Below are positions 36,510 to 45,662 of a stretch of 64,000 bases of DNA, piece after piece. Position 1 is the first letter of the stretch; each line of letters begins with the position of its first letter. The position numbers and the translations under genes were made by a program. The notes under the pieces were generated by a model. It made no database searches. It was not told where the DNA came from and saw only the letters and a program-made list of their open reading frames with translations. Source of the stretch: Amazonocrinis nigriterrae CENA67 (GTDB lineage: Bacteria > Cyanobacteriota > Cyanobacteriia > Cyanobacteriales > Nostocaceae); assembly GCF_016056305.1 (NCBI RefSeq), contig NZ_JAECZC010000003.1, positions 64,317-128,316 of the forward strand, written 5' to 3'.

Positions 36510-37126
36510 ATTTTATTTGATCAATTAATTTATTTTAACTAACTATTACATAGTTGACAAACTCTCATAATGATCCCCGACTACAATACCTATTCAGTCG
36601 ATGAACTATATAGACAATCAATATAAGAATCCTAATGCTTGATGCTTTCAAATGAAAGTAATTAAAAATTATACCTCTAACAATAGATATTATGAAAGTA
36701 GGTTTTTACTATAAGAATACTAAAAATTTTAACTGAAATAAGCTGTTGAGCTATATATAAAAAAATGTGAATTTTATTTTTTAGCTAAAAAATATTTTTT
36801 GTAAATCGAAAACAAGATTATAATATTGCTGATAAGTAAAAATACACTTAATCAAACATTAGTTCCTCATAATAACTTTGTATCTTAGATATTTATCTTT
36901 ATAAAAACTTTAAAAAAAATTAGTGTAATTTACAGACAAATTCAGTTAAATCTCATAAAATATAACTACCTGATTTCCAAAGCAACACTTATTTATTTCT
37001 ATCTTTAGTTAAATTTGCCAAAAAATTCTTGAGAATAATAAGAATTAAAAATTTGGTTTAATTTAATAACTAAGTCCTTGCTTTAAGTCTATAAAACCAC
37101 CAAATCACTCAAAAGTTTGAGAAAAC
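36510..37126. other. Very AT-rich spacer
   Basis: About 620 bp of A/T-rich sequence with no gene or RNA recognised. It is the upstream region of the 184-residue hypothetical gene; the long leader may carry its control elements. Confidence 0.5.
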
Positions 37127-37681
37127 ATGGATAGCGAAAACCACCAACGCTATCAAGCTAGTATGGTATCAACATATTACCCTGAAACTAGTTTCCTTGA
37201 CCATCTTGTCATGTCAGATGGAACTGAGCAATCATATAGCTCGGATATACTTACGCTTCTACACAGTGGAAAAGTTTTCATTGTTAATAGTCGCAAGCGG
37301 AATGGTTTGATACTTTTCAAACGCTATCATGCAGAATTTGCTGGCCCTGGAGCAGCAGTTGGTGGCGATTACGATTGTGATTGCCAGAAAGCTTTGTGTG
37401 TAGGTAATTTGTCTTTGTTAACTCCCGAATCTTATGACGATCGCCAGAAAGCCTACTTAATTAGGCGACAGTGGATTCGCTTGATTAAACAAATTACAGA
37501 AAACCCGGTTCCACAGCAGCGAGTCCAAAAGATTTTGGATCAATTTGAACAATACTTCCCTCCAGAAATGGTGGCTAGTCTTCCTGATGTTGCCTTTGCT
37601 CTCTTAGTGGGGGTGCTACCGCAAACGGTGGGATTAGTACGCCGTTTGGGTAGCGATGTCAATTGCAGGCTTAATTACTGA
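37127..37681 (+). CDS. Conserved-looking hypothetical protein (function unknown)
   Basis: 184 residues with no signal peptide. It has a central GGDYDCDCQKALCVGN block containing three Cys. This is followed by an amphipathic helical part (AYLIRRQWIRLIKQITENPV) and a C-terminal YFPPEMVASLPDVAFALLVG segment. I do not recognise a family. Codon use and composition look like a genuine gene. The stop codon lies 6 bp from the convergent hisC stop, and the gene is preceded by a 0.6-kb AT-rich leader. Confidence 0.6.
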   Translation: MDSENHQRYQASMVSTYYPETSFLDHLVMSDGTEQSYSSDILTLLHSGKVFIVNSRKRNGLILFKRYHAEFAGPGAAVGGDYDCDCQKALCVGNLSLLTPESYDDRQKAYLIRRQWIRLIKQITENPVPQQRVQKILDQFEQYFPPEMVASLPDVAFALLVGVLPQTVGLVRRLGSDVNCRLNY

Positions 37682-37686
37682 GTGAA

Positions 37687-38838
37687 TCACGAAAATTTCA
37701 GATTTGCCAGAGCAGCTTGTAATCGATTAATGGTGCGGGCATTTTCTTCAGGTGTTCCGATGGTAATTCGTAATCCTTGACTAATCTCGCGTACCACAGT
37801 GCCGTAGCTGCCAAGTTTTTGGTGAAGACTTTTTAAAGCAGCGTCTTGTGGATGAGAGCCATTTAATTTGAGACGCACGAAAACAAAATTAGCAGCACTT
37901 TCTGCAACTTGTAATTCTGAGTGATGAGATAAAGCTTGGATCAATTTGGCTCGTTCCCTTAGAGTTTGGGGAATTGACTCAAGTAATATTTGGCGGTTTT
38001 GCAAAGCCATTAATGCCGCAACTATTGAAAAGCTGGGAAGATTGTAGGGTAGGCGAACTTTTTCTAAAATAGCGATCGCTTCTGGATGAGCAACACAATA
38101 GCCAACGCGAAGAGCTGCTAACCGAAATGCCTTAGAAAAAGTACGTAATATTACCCAGTTGGGGCGCTGTGCTAATTCGCCAACCAGAGTAGTCTGACTG
38201 AATTCAAAGTAAGCTTCATCAATTACTACCAAAATTTGCTCGCTAAGACTTCTTAACCATGCCAATTCTGCCGCAGTTAAAGGATTGGCAGTTGGGGAAT
38301 TGGGATGTACAACGAAAACTACCCGAACTGGGGGATGTTGAGTTTGTTCCATAGCAGACTGTGCCGCTTTTAAGTCAATTTCAAAATTGACATCATTTCT
38401 ACCCACCGTCACTACAGGAATTCCCAAAGTTTTTGCTAAAATCCCGTACATGGAAAAAGTGGGATTGGCAACTAGAATGCTTCCTTCTCCACCTAGACAG
38501 GTGGCGATTAATAAAGAGCGAATCAGTTCATCTGAACCATTGCCAACTGAAATATTGGCAGGAGTAAAAACAGATGGTAAGAGGCTAGCTGACTCATTGA
38601 CGTACTCAGCGATCGCAAGTTTTAGTGTCTCATGTCCGCCATCAGGGTAACGATTTGTTTCTATTACCTGCTGATATGTCCAGGCCAGCTTTTCTTTCAA
38701 CTCCGCCGGCAAATCATAAGGGCTTTCATTGGTATCCAGCCGATCAAGCTGCGTCGGCACAGGTTCAGCTGTATCGCTGCTGGGGTGGGGTTTGTAAGCG
38801 GTAAATTGGGCTAAATCTGAGCGAATGAATGGAAGCAT
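37687..38838 (-). CDS. hisC: Histidinol-phosphate aminotransferase
   Basis: 383-residue fold-type I PLP enzyme, step seven of histidine synthesis (imidazole acetol phosphate to histidinol phosphate). Typical blocks: [67 protein letters not shown], and the PLP lysine in [20 protein letters not shown]. The enzyme is complete. Cyanobacteria often have more than one hisC-like gene; related aromatic transaminase activity cannot be excluded. A repeat-rich 120-bp spacer separates it from the esterase gene downstream. Confidence 0.93.
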   Translation of the reverse strand: MLPFIRSDLAQFTAYKPHPSSDTAEPVPTQLDRLDTNESPYDLPAELKEKLAWTYQQVIETNRYPDGGHETLKLAIAEYVNESASLLPSVFTPANISVGNGSDELIRSLLIATCLGGEGSILVANPTFSMYGILAKTLGIPVVTVGRNDVNFEIDLKAAQSAMEQTQHPPVRVVFVVHPNSPTANPLTAAELAWLRSLSEQILVVIDEAYFEFSQTTLVGELAQRPNWVILRTFSKAFRLAALRVGYCVAHPEAIAILEKVRLPYNLPSFSIVAALMALQNRQILLESIPQTLRERAKLIQALSHHSELQVAESAANFVFVRLKLNGSHPQDAALKSLHQKLGSYGTVVREISQGLRITIGTPEENARTINRLQAALANLKFS

Positions 38839-38960
38839 AATTTTAGTTATTAGTCAATAATCATTTGTCATTTGTTATTTGTCAGTTGTTAGTTGTTTGT
38901 GTCTGACCACTGATTAATGACTACTAACTACTGACTAAGAACATTGGTTAGATAAGGATT

Positions 38961-39611
38961 TCATATTTTACAGCTTCCTGGTAACTGACAAAAGAGGCAA
39001 ATTGCTTGCCAAATTTCTTCGGTGACATTACCTAAACCATGATCGCTGTCGAGTTCTACCAACTCCACCCAAGGACGTGACAAAGCAAAGTCTCGACTGG
39101 CTGCAATGGGAATGACTTCATCTTTTTTGCCATGCAATATCAAAGTAGGAATGGGACGTTGTAAGAGTTCCTCTTGGTATTGAGCAGCATCTGTGACAAA
39201 ATCATAACTTAAAGGTAGCGATCGCCCTTCTCCGTAGTGGTAAACCATCAGATATTTTTCCCTTTGCCAACGTTGCACCTCTTCATCTCCTAGCTTGGGT
39301 AACCAATGAGATAAAAACCCAAAAGCTGGTGCTAGCAAAACGAGGCGTTGCACTTGTGGGTATTGCTGTCCTAAGTAAGCAGATGTTAAGCCACCTAAAC
39401 TTGAGCCAATCAGGGTTACTGGCACAGAACTATCAGGAAATTCTGCTGCAACTTGAGTTAGCTGACGAGTAATTGTTAAGTGGGAGAAGTCGCCAGCATT
39501 GAGATCGGGAATTGTTAAGTTTGTCTGAATTTTAGCAAAGCGATCGCTTATATCCTGCGCTTTGGCAGATTTAGGACTAGAAGCAAAGCCATGAAGATAA
39601 ATGTAATGCAA
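38961..39611 (-). CDS. YqiA/YcfP-type alpha/beta hydrolase (esterase)
   Basis: 216 residues. The N-terminus MHYIYLHGFASSPKSAKAQD is characteristic of YqiA/UPF0227-like esterases. The nucleophile is Ser71 in IGSSLGGLTSAYL, the acid is in HGKKDEVIPI and the His is in SDHGLGNVTEEIW. No signal peptide, so cytoplasmic. The natural ester substrate is unknown. It follows hisC on the same strand after a repeat spacer. Confidence 0.88.
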   Translation of the reverse strand: MHYIYLHGFASSPKSAKAQDISDRFAKIQTNLTIPDLNAGDFSHLTITRQLTQVAAEFPDSSVPVTLIGSSLGGLTSAYLGQQYPQVQRLVLLAPAFGFLSHWLPKLGDEEVQRWQREKYLMVYHYGEGRSLPLSYDFVTDAAQYQEELLQRPIPTLILHGKKDEVIPIAASRDFALSRPWVELVELDSDHGLGNVTEEIWQAICLFCQLPGSCKI

Positions 39612-39773
39612 GGTTCTAAATAATTAGGAATGAAAACTTCAGAATTATTAAGTTATCGTCTGTTGATAAATATTAATATATCTTTATTACTGCTATCTTA
39701 GAACTCTGATTACAGCATTGTGACGAATTCTTTTGCAGTTGAAGTATGCATAGTAAATTATGATTGCTAGTTG

Positions 39774-41378
39774 CTAAGGCCCTGGAGTCGTAGTTTGTGG
39801 CTGGCTGGGTGTAGATTCTGGAGTCGTAGTTTGTGGCTGGCTAGGTGTAGATTCTGGAGTTGTAGTTTGTGGCTGGCTAGGTGTAGATTCTGGAGTCGTA
39901 GTTTGTGGCTGGCTGGGTGTAGATTCTGGAGTCGTAGTTTGTGGCTGGCTGGGTGTAGATTCTGGAGTCGTAGTTTGTGGCTGGCTGGGTGTAGATTCTG
40001 GAGTCGTAGTTTGAGTTTGCGATTGGCTAGGTGTAGATTCTGGAGTTGTAGTTTGTGGCTGGCTAGGTGTAGATTCTGGAGTTGTAGTTTGTGGCTGGCT
40101 GGGTGTAGATTCTGGAGTCGTAGTTTGTGGCTGGCTAGGTGTAGATTCTGGAGTTGTAGTTTGTGGCTGGCTGGGTGTTGACTCTGGAGTCTTTGTTTGA
40201 GTTTGCGATTGGCTAGGTGTTGACTCTGGAGTTGTAGTTTGCGATTGGCTAGGTGTTGACTCTGGAGTCTTTGTTTGAGTTTGCGATTGGCTAGGTGTTG
40301 ACTCTGGAGTCGTAGTTTGTGGCTGGCTAGGTGTTGACTCTGGAGTCTTTGTTTGAGTTTGCGATTGGCTAGGTGTTGACTCTGGAGTCTTTGTTTGAGT
40401 TTGCGATTGGCTAGGTGTGGACTGCTGTGAGCTGGTTTGAGGCTGTGTTGGAGTTTTACTAGAATCAACACGAGTGTTATTGTTCTGGGTGTTTAGCTTG
40501 CTATTGTTACCATTTGTTTGACTCTGCTGCTGAGTATTTGTAGAGGGTTGTCCTGGATTTTTTGAGGAGTTTGTTGACGAATTCTCTGTGATAACTTGAT
40601 TGCTGTGCGAATTTGAAGGACTAGTTAACTGGACAAAAGAGGGATTTTCAATTACTCCGTTGCCGGTTATTGGTGGCTGTGCTTTCAAAGCCGCAGCAGT
40701 TTCAGATCGGACGCTAGTAATAGCATGATCAAGTGTAGGTGCTGGATTTTGCCTATTCAAATCAAGTTCACGAACCAGCTCACTTGTTTCATAAAAATCT
40801 CTCAAATCAAAATCATAGAAGCTCTGAAATTCACCTTTAACTAAAACTATCAACTGCCCTGCTTGCAGCACCTGAGTTTGAGAAGCGTCTTTGTTATAAA
40901 CTTGAATGCCGCTATTGGTGAGCGCACCAACAATGGTGGTGTCTGTTTGTTTGTTGTAGCGCACAAATAAAGCTGAACCACGAATTGCTGCTGCTGCGCT
41001 GGGCGTTTGTATGCGTGTTCGCCCCCTTCCAGGGGGAATGAGTAGTAGCACAGTTCCATTGGATAGTCTAAAGTCGCGAGTCTTAGGCAAAAATTGAAAT
41101 ACTGCCTGTTCCCCAATTCTTGCCAACGAGCCATCGTTGAAACGCAAATCTGCTAAAGATGCTCGACCAGTTGATAGCCCATCCCCAGGAATCATTGCAT
41201 CTAATTTCTTTGCAGGACGGATTTTTTGGTTATCTCTGGGTATCAGTTGCACCAAATTTCGGAGATTCTGAATCTCAGCTCGTGTCAGAGGAGTTAGGGC
41301 ACTTGCCCGATTTGACAAAGGCAGCAATATAACTACCCATAAACCAATAACTGACAGTAGAAACGATTTATAAAACAT
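39774..41378 (-). CDS. FecR-domain secreted protein with TPESTPSQPQ repeat tail
   Basis: 534 residues. A signal peptide spans about 1-28 (ending near ASA). A FecR domain (about 60-190) contains LRFNDGSLARIGEQAVFQFL, LLLIPPGRGRTRIQTPSAAA and RGSALFVRYN. FecR-like domains bind or sense at the cell surface or periplasm; here the cytoplasmic/anti-sigma part is absent. Residues about 320-534 are low-complexity: a Q/N/S linker, then roughly seventeen TPESTPSQ units encoded by 33-bp tandem repeats. The protein is probably exported. A beta-barrel protein gene is divergently transcribed from the shared 437-bp promoter region, suggesting joint function. Confidence 0.8.
   Translation of the reverse strand: MFYKSFLLSVIGLWVVILLPLSNRASALTPLTRAEIQNLRNLVQLIPRDNQKIRPAKKLDAMIPGDGLSTGRASLADLRFNDGSLARIGEQAVFQFLPKTRDFRLSNGTVLLLIPPGRGRTRIQTPSAAAAIRGSALFVRYNKQTDTTIVGALTNSGIQVYNKDASQTQVLQAGQLIVLVKGEFQSFYDFDLRDFYETSELVRELDLNRQNPAPTLDHAITSVRSETAAALKAQPPITGNGVIENPSFVQLTSPSNSHSNQVITENSSTNSSKNPGQPSTNTQQQSQTNGNNSKLNTQNNNTRVDSSKTPTQPQTSSQQSTPSQSQTQTKTPESTPSQSQTQTKTPESTPSQPQTTTPESTPSQSQTQTKTPESTPSQSQTTTPESTPSQSQTQTKTPESTPSQPQTTTPESTPSQPQTTTPESTPSQPQTTTPESTPSQPQTTTPESTPSQSQTQTTTPESTPSQPQTTTPESTPSQPQTTTPESTPSQPQTTTPESTPSQPQTTTPESTPSQPQTTTPESTPSQPQTTTPGP
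39780..40410. repeat. 33-bp tandem repeats encoding the FecR protein tail
   Basis: Repeats of the type GGCTGGCTAGGTGTAGATTC plus TGGAGTCGTAGTT (plus strand), with 33-bp and 39-bp versions. Neighbouring units are almost identical, showing recent expansion. The periodicity leaves a second minus-strand frame open for 234 codons (39767-40471) and plus-strand frames open too. Confidence 0.9.
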
Positions 41379-41815
41379 AGTTTAGATATTTGTAAAAATC
41401 AACTAATAACAGCCAAGTTGATTGATAAATAGCATTTTCAAGGTTCAAGTCTTTGAATTGTAATCATGAGTTTTTTGGGTAAATTTATCTGAAGTTTAGT
41501 GTACATTTAATAGATTAAATAGACAAGAAATACATTCCATTAATAGAATTACAAAAAGTGGAATATCCAATTAATAAGATTAATAAGAATGATATTCATT
41601 GTGGTGTATCAGGACTAGTTGCCGCTAGTTCTTCCTGATATTTTTGTAGTATATTTCTATTATCATTCAATTTTTTGGGTAATTCTCAGTTTATTTTCAA
41701 GGTAACTCACTAGTGAAATTACAGTATAGTTGAGTAAAAATTGTACTGTCTGATGCGGAACTTATGATGCAGTTTGTGAGTCTATCTCTGCCAAACGCAA
41801 ACAACACCACCCAAG
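41379..41815. promoter_or_regulatory. Shared divergent promoter region of the FecR and beta-barrel genes
   Basis: AT-rich, 437 bp between two oppositely oriented genes. No clear operator seen. The only regulation that can be proposed is coordinated expression through this common region. Confidence 0.4.
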
Positions 41816-43186
41816 ATGCATCTTAAGAGTTGGACAATTGTGTTTTTTGGGATTTTATTAGCCTCCAGTGGTGGAAGCTGGTGTTGCATCAGGGTAGACG
41901 TGGCAACAGCTGTAAATAAACAGCTAGGGACTGATAAAGAGCAGCTTGCAACGACAACTAAATCTCTAACAAGTACACACATAATTCATCTGCGATGCCA
42001 AAGATGGGAACTAGATGCAATTAATTCTTGTGACCAAAAGTCCAGTGAGTCAGAAAGTTCAGACTTACATAGACCATTAAATCTGACACAGCAACCAACA
42101 ACAACTGATCAAGTTCCAGCACCAACTGAAGAGATTAAGGATACTCAACAGCCAAATCAACCACCACAAACTGAAGAGATTAAGGATACTCAACAGCCAA
42201 ATCAACCACCACAACCAGAAGTGCAGCCAAGGGATTTTCCTAACTCTTCTCCAGAATCATCTAGTGAAGAACTGTTGAATACACCTGAAATAAATCAGTT
42301 TGAAAGACTAGAAAAACTTTGGCAGCAGTTGCAAGAGCAAAAACTGCCCCCTGTTGAGTCTGATAGTAGCGAATTAAGGTTGCGCCTACGGCCAAGACCC
42401 TTAGAACAACTACCAGCACCACGGACAGAAGCACCCGTAGCGAAGTTGAAACCCATAGGTTCTCTCAAGGCTCGTGTAGGTTACTTCCAGACAAGTAATA
42501 TTTTTTCCTCAGAGAATAATTCCATAGAAGATGCTTTAATTGTTTCTGGACTGAGGTTAACCTCTGCTTATTTTCCGATAGGGTCTAAAACTTATGTAAA
42601 CGGATCAATAGATGGAAACATAATTCGTTACATAAATCAATCAAAATACAATTATAACCAAATAAAATTTAACGTCAGTATTTATCAGCAGCTATCACAA
42701 CGAATGTATGGACAAATCAGTTGGAGCAATCAACAGTTATTTTACGCCAACAATAGCGATCGCTCAGATAGCTATAAAGCTGGCGATCGCTTTTTAAACG
42801 AGAATTCTCTACAACTGACTTTAGGACGGCGAGACCCCCTAACTTCAAGATTGATGCTAGATAGCTTCTACGAATTAAGTGTGGATTTTGCTGACCCCCA
42901 AAGTCGTAATCGGGTAGAAAATTTTCTTTGGCTTTCTTTGAACTACTACTTAGAAAAACCTCTCCAAGTTGGTCTGAACTACCAGTTTAACTTCTCAGAC
43001 TTCACCCAGCGCGACCGAGAAGACCAATTTCATCGGCTATTTGGGAACTTAAATTACCGAATATCCGATTCTAGCAATATGAATGTCCAGGCTGGAGTTA
43101 CTTTGGGTAGTTCTACAGCTCCAAATATTGATTTTGATAATTGGTTCTTCAGTATCAATTACAATATAGAACTAGGTCGGTTTTAA
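41816..43186 (+). CDS. Probable outer-membrane beta-barrel protein with Pro-rich N-terminal linker
   Basis: 456 residues. An N-terminal hydrophobic segment (MHLKSWTIVFFGILLASSGG) acts as signal. A Pro/Gln/Glu-rich linker follows, holding two direct copies of TEEIKDTQQPNQPPQ. From about residue 210, LKARVGYFQTSNIF begins alternating amphipathic strands (TYVNGSIDGNIIRYI, MYGQISWSNQQLFYA, LQVGLNYQFNFSDF, MNVQAGVTLGSS). It ends in NYNIELGRF, with the terminal Phe typical of BAM-inserted barrels. It is probably an outer-membrane partner of the divergent FecR protein. Export or anchoring of a surface polymer is conceivable but unproven. Confidence 0.7.
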   Translation: MHLKSWTIVFFGILLASSGGSWCCIRVDVATAVNKQLGTDKEQLATTTKSLTSTHIIHLRCQRWELDAINSCDQKSSESESSDLHRPLNLTQQPTTTDQVPAPTEEIKDTQQPNQPPQTEEIKDTQQPNQPPQPEVQPRDFPNSSPESSSEELLNTPEINQFERLEKLWQQLQEQKLPPVESDSSELRLRLRPRPLEQLPAPRTEAPVAKLKPIGSLKARVGYFQTSNIFSSENNSIEDALIVSGLRLTSAYFPIGSKTYVNGSIDGNIIRYINQSKYNYNQIKFNVSIYQQLSQRMYGQISWSNQQLFYANNSDRSDSYKAGDRFLNENSLQLTLGRRDPLTSRLMLDSFYELSVDFADPQSRNRVENFLWLSLNYYLEKPLQVGLNYQFNFSDFTQRDREDQFHRLFGNLNYRISDSSNMNVQAGVTLGSSTAPNIDFDNWFFSINYNIELGRF

Positions 43187-43240
43187 TCAGAGTGAAGAGT
43201 TATGAGTTTTAATTCTTCACTCCTCACTCTTAACTCCTAA

Positions 43241-44062
43241 CTACAAATAAGAACACCAGTCACTCCAGCTACCAGCATAGAGTTTTCCCGTGTGGATACC
43301 AGCGAATTCTAGAGAAAGTAAATTTACACAAGCAGTAACGCCAGAACCGCAATAAACTAAAATTTCTGCTGCTTTTTCCAGTTTTTCCCAGCGAAGACGT
43401 TGCTCACTTTGAGAAATTACCTCTCCTGAAGAGTTTGTAACTTCCAGCCAAGGATAGTTAACAGCACTGGGAATATGACCAGCAATTTTATCAATAGGCT
43501 CCCGTTCACCTCGATAGCGATCGCTTTCTCTAGAATCGACCAAAACTACTTGCGGTAAATCTTTTCGACTTTTCACAGCTTCAATGTCTACTACCAGTTG
43601 TGTTTGTACCTGGGGAATAAAAGTACCAATCTGGGCTTGAGGAATGACATCTGTAATGGGATATCCTGCTTGTTGCCATCCACTAAAACCTCCGTTGAGT
43701 ACTGCTACTTGCTCATGTCCTAGGTAGCGCAACAACCACCACAGACGAGCTGCAAAGGCAAAGCGAGAATCATCATAAGCTACAACCAGAGTTTTTTGAA
43801 AATTTACCCCAATTGCTGCTAATTTATTAGCTAAATCATTGGGGTTAGGTAAAGGATGTCTGCCGCCATGTTTTCCCACAGGACTAGAAAGATCCTGATT
43901 CAAATCTAGGTAGTAAGCTCCTGGAATATGACTTGCTTCGTATTGCTGTTTTCCTAGTTGTGGGTCTGCTAAAGAAAAGCGACAATCTACAATAACAACT
44001 TTTGGATCTTCAAGATGTTCCAAAAGCCAGGCTTGCGAAACAAAAAATTGGTTGTCAGTCAT
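43241..44062 (-). CDS. Two-domain sulfurtransferase (rhodanese / 3-mercaptopyruvate sulfurtransferase family)
   Basis: 273 residues with two rhodanese domains. The first is inactive (VVAYDDSRFAFAARLWWLL, with Asp in place of Cys). The second is catalytic, with Cys238 in ILVYCGSGVTACVNLL. The active-site loop CGSGVTA is the type common to MST-like enzymes, so the donor may be 3-mercaptopyruvate or thiosulfate. No signal peptide, so cytoplasmic. It is divergent from the MnmD-like gene with 28 bp between the starts, so the promoters overlap. Confidence 0.9.
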   Translation of the reverse strand: MTDNQFFVSQAWLLEHLEDPKVVIVDCRFSLADPQLGKQQYEASHIPGAYYLDLNQDLSSPVGKHGGRHPLPNPNDLANKLAAIGVNFQKTLVVAYDDSRFAFAARLWWLLRYLGHEQVAVLNGGFSGWQQAGYPITDVIPQAQIGTFIPQVQTQLVVDIEAVKSRKDLPQVVLVDSRESDRYRGEREPIDKIAGHIPSAVNYPWLEVTNSSGEVISQSEQRLRWEKLEKAAEILVYCGSGVTACVNLLSLEFAGIHTGKLYAGSWSDWCSYL

Positions 44063-44090
44063 CAGTCCTTATCTCAGTTTAGAATGCAAA

Positions 44091-45122
44091 ATGTCAGACT
44101 TGAATAATTTTCAACCTCAGCTAACAGCAGATGGTTCTTTCACATTTTTTTCTCAAGAGTTTAGTGAATCATTTCACAGTCATTTTGGAGCCAAACAGGA
44201 GAGTTATTTCAAGTTTGTTGCTCCTACACAGTTGGCTCAAGTTGCTCAAAAACCAGTTTTGCGACTATTGGATATTTGTTATGGTCTAGGATACAATACA
44301 GCAGCCGCTTTAGAGACGATTTGGGCAATTAATCCGAATTGTCATGTCGAATTGATTGCTTTAGAACTAAATCCATCAGTACCACAAGCTGCGATCGCCC
44401 ATAACTTATTCGATAACTGGAACTACCAATACATTGCAATTTTGTCGCAACTGGCTTTTAAGCAGCAATTCCAAACAGATCATCTCAACGCAAAGTTATT
44501 AATTGGCGATGCGAGAACCTCAATTCAACTAGTACATCAATTAGGCTTCCAAGCAGATGCAATTTTTTTAGATCCCTTCTCACCACCACAGTGTCCTCAG
44601 TTATGGACTGTTGAATTCATTAAACTAGTTTCGCAGTGTCTACATCCAGATGGCATTCTAGCGACTTATTCGTGTGCTGCTGCTGTACGTACAGCCCTTT
44701 TGCTAGCTGGTTTGATCATAGGTTCCACCCCACCTGTAGGGAGGCGATCGCCGGGTACCGTTGCAGCCTATCGAGGAGATGGGGAGATTGGGAGGGGGAT
44801 AAATAAAAGTATGTTTTTCCTCCCTTCCCCCCTCGCCCCCTCCTCCCCTGATCGCCTACTTCCTCTCTCCCAAGAAGAAAATGAACACTTGCTAACTCGT
44901 GCTGCTATTCCTTACCGCGATCCGCAATTGAATGATCCTGCTCATGTCATAGTGATGCGGCGACGACAAGAACAAGAAACTTCTTCACTTGAGCCTACCT
45001 CCCGTTGGCGAAAACGATGGTTGTCAGTCAATCAGGATAATAAGTATATGGAAACTGACTCTAATACCAATTTTCCAAAAGAAAGCGACAGATCCAAACC
45101 AGCAAACCCCAATGAAATCTGA
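44091..45122 (+). CDS. MnmC/MnmD-like SAM-dependent tRNA methyltransferase (DUF752), with repeat-derived insert
   Basis: About 343 residues from ATG 44091; the frame is open to 44052, but that would overlap the divergent gene. The SAM-binding strand is LRLLDICYGLGYNTAAALE, the acidic motif is DAIFLDPFSPPQCPQLW and the late motif is LATYSCAAAVRTALLLAGL. MnmD/MnmC N-domains methylate the wobble uridine side chain of tRNA. Between RRSPGTVAAYRGD and LLPLSQEENEHLLTRAAIPY lies a 20-25-residue insert coded by a G-rich/C-rich repeat (about 44773-44860). It is absent from what I know of the family and apparently tolerated. The tail after RDPQLNDPAHVIVMRRR is long and variable. Confidence 0.75.
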   Translation: MSDLNNFQPQLTADGSFTFFSQEFSESFHSHFGAKQESYFKFVAPTQLAQVAQKPVLRLLDICYGLGYNTAAALETIWAINPNCHVELIALELNPSVPQAAIAHNLFDNWNYQYIAILSQLAFKQQFQTDHLNAKLLIGDARTSIQLVHQLGFQADAIFLDPFSPPQCPQLWTVEFIKLVSQCLHPDGILATYSCAAAVRTALLLAGLIIGSTPPVGRRSPGTVAAYRGDGEIGRGINKSMFFLPSPLAPSSPDRLLPLSQEENEHLLTRAAIPYRDPQLNDPAHVIVMRRRQEQETSSLEPTSRWRKRWLSVNQDNKYMETDSNTNFPKESDRSKPANPNEI

Positions 45123-45374
45123 TTTAGTACCCAATTACAAAATAATCGTAAAAATTTTTTACAAAATTTTAGATTCTTTCTAAAACTTTAATGGTAATTT
45201 TTTGTATTTAAATTACAAAATACAAAATAAGTATACAAAACTACATTTTGATATTTAAATTTGATGTGTGTTATGAGTTACATAAATTGATGATCAAAAA
45301 CACGGGTGCTAGTAAAGCAGTATAAAAAAATAAAGCTCAATTTGCTAGTCTTGGATTTGAATTGAGCAATTACA

Positions 45375-45608
45375 ATGTTTTATAGCGCTACTATGTTAAT
45401 AAATCTCAGTGAAAAACCTGATTTAACATTTGCATTAATTTATCATACTGGAATGAAAAGCAAGGAAATCTGGCAGCAAAATTATCGTAGCAATCTTGTG
45501 GGTTTTCTCGTAACACACAAAAAATATGATGTCTATTCTTTAAGCAAGCAGCTTTGTCTGGTTAATAAAGCTTGCTGTAATGGCAAATCTAATATGGTCA
45601 AGAACTAA
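45375..45608 (+). CDS. Doubtful small ORF
   Basis: 77 codons with no recognisable domain and no clear SD (MFYSATMLINLSEKPDLT, then SKQLCLVNKACCNGKSN). It lies in an otherwise empty AT-rich spacer (45123-45662) upstream of the HD-GYP gene. It may be part of that gene's leader region. Listed only because nothing else occupies this stretch. Confidence 0.2.
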   Translation: MFYSATMLINLSEKPDLTFALIYHTGMKSKEIWQQNYRSNLVGFLVTHKKYDVYSLSKQLCLVNKACCNGKSNMVKN

Positions 45609-45662
45609 ACTTGTTTTTGCAGTCGAACACTGTTAACTTCTTTATAAGATTGGGGTGTCTTT

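Noticed and set aside
39767-40471. A 234-codon minus-strand frame overlapping the FecR gene
   Set aside because: Its product is a pure repeat (LASHKL-x-LQ units) caused by the 33-bp periodicity; the FecR frame has a signal peptide and a recognisable domain.
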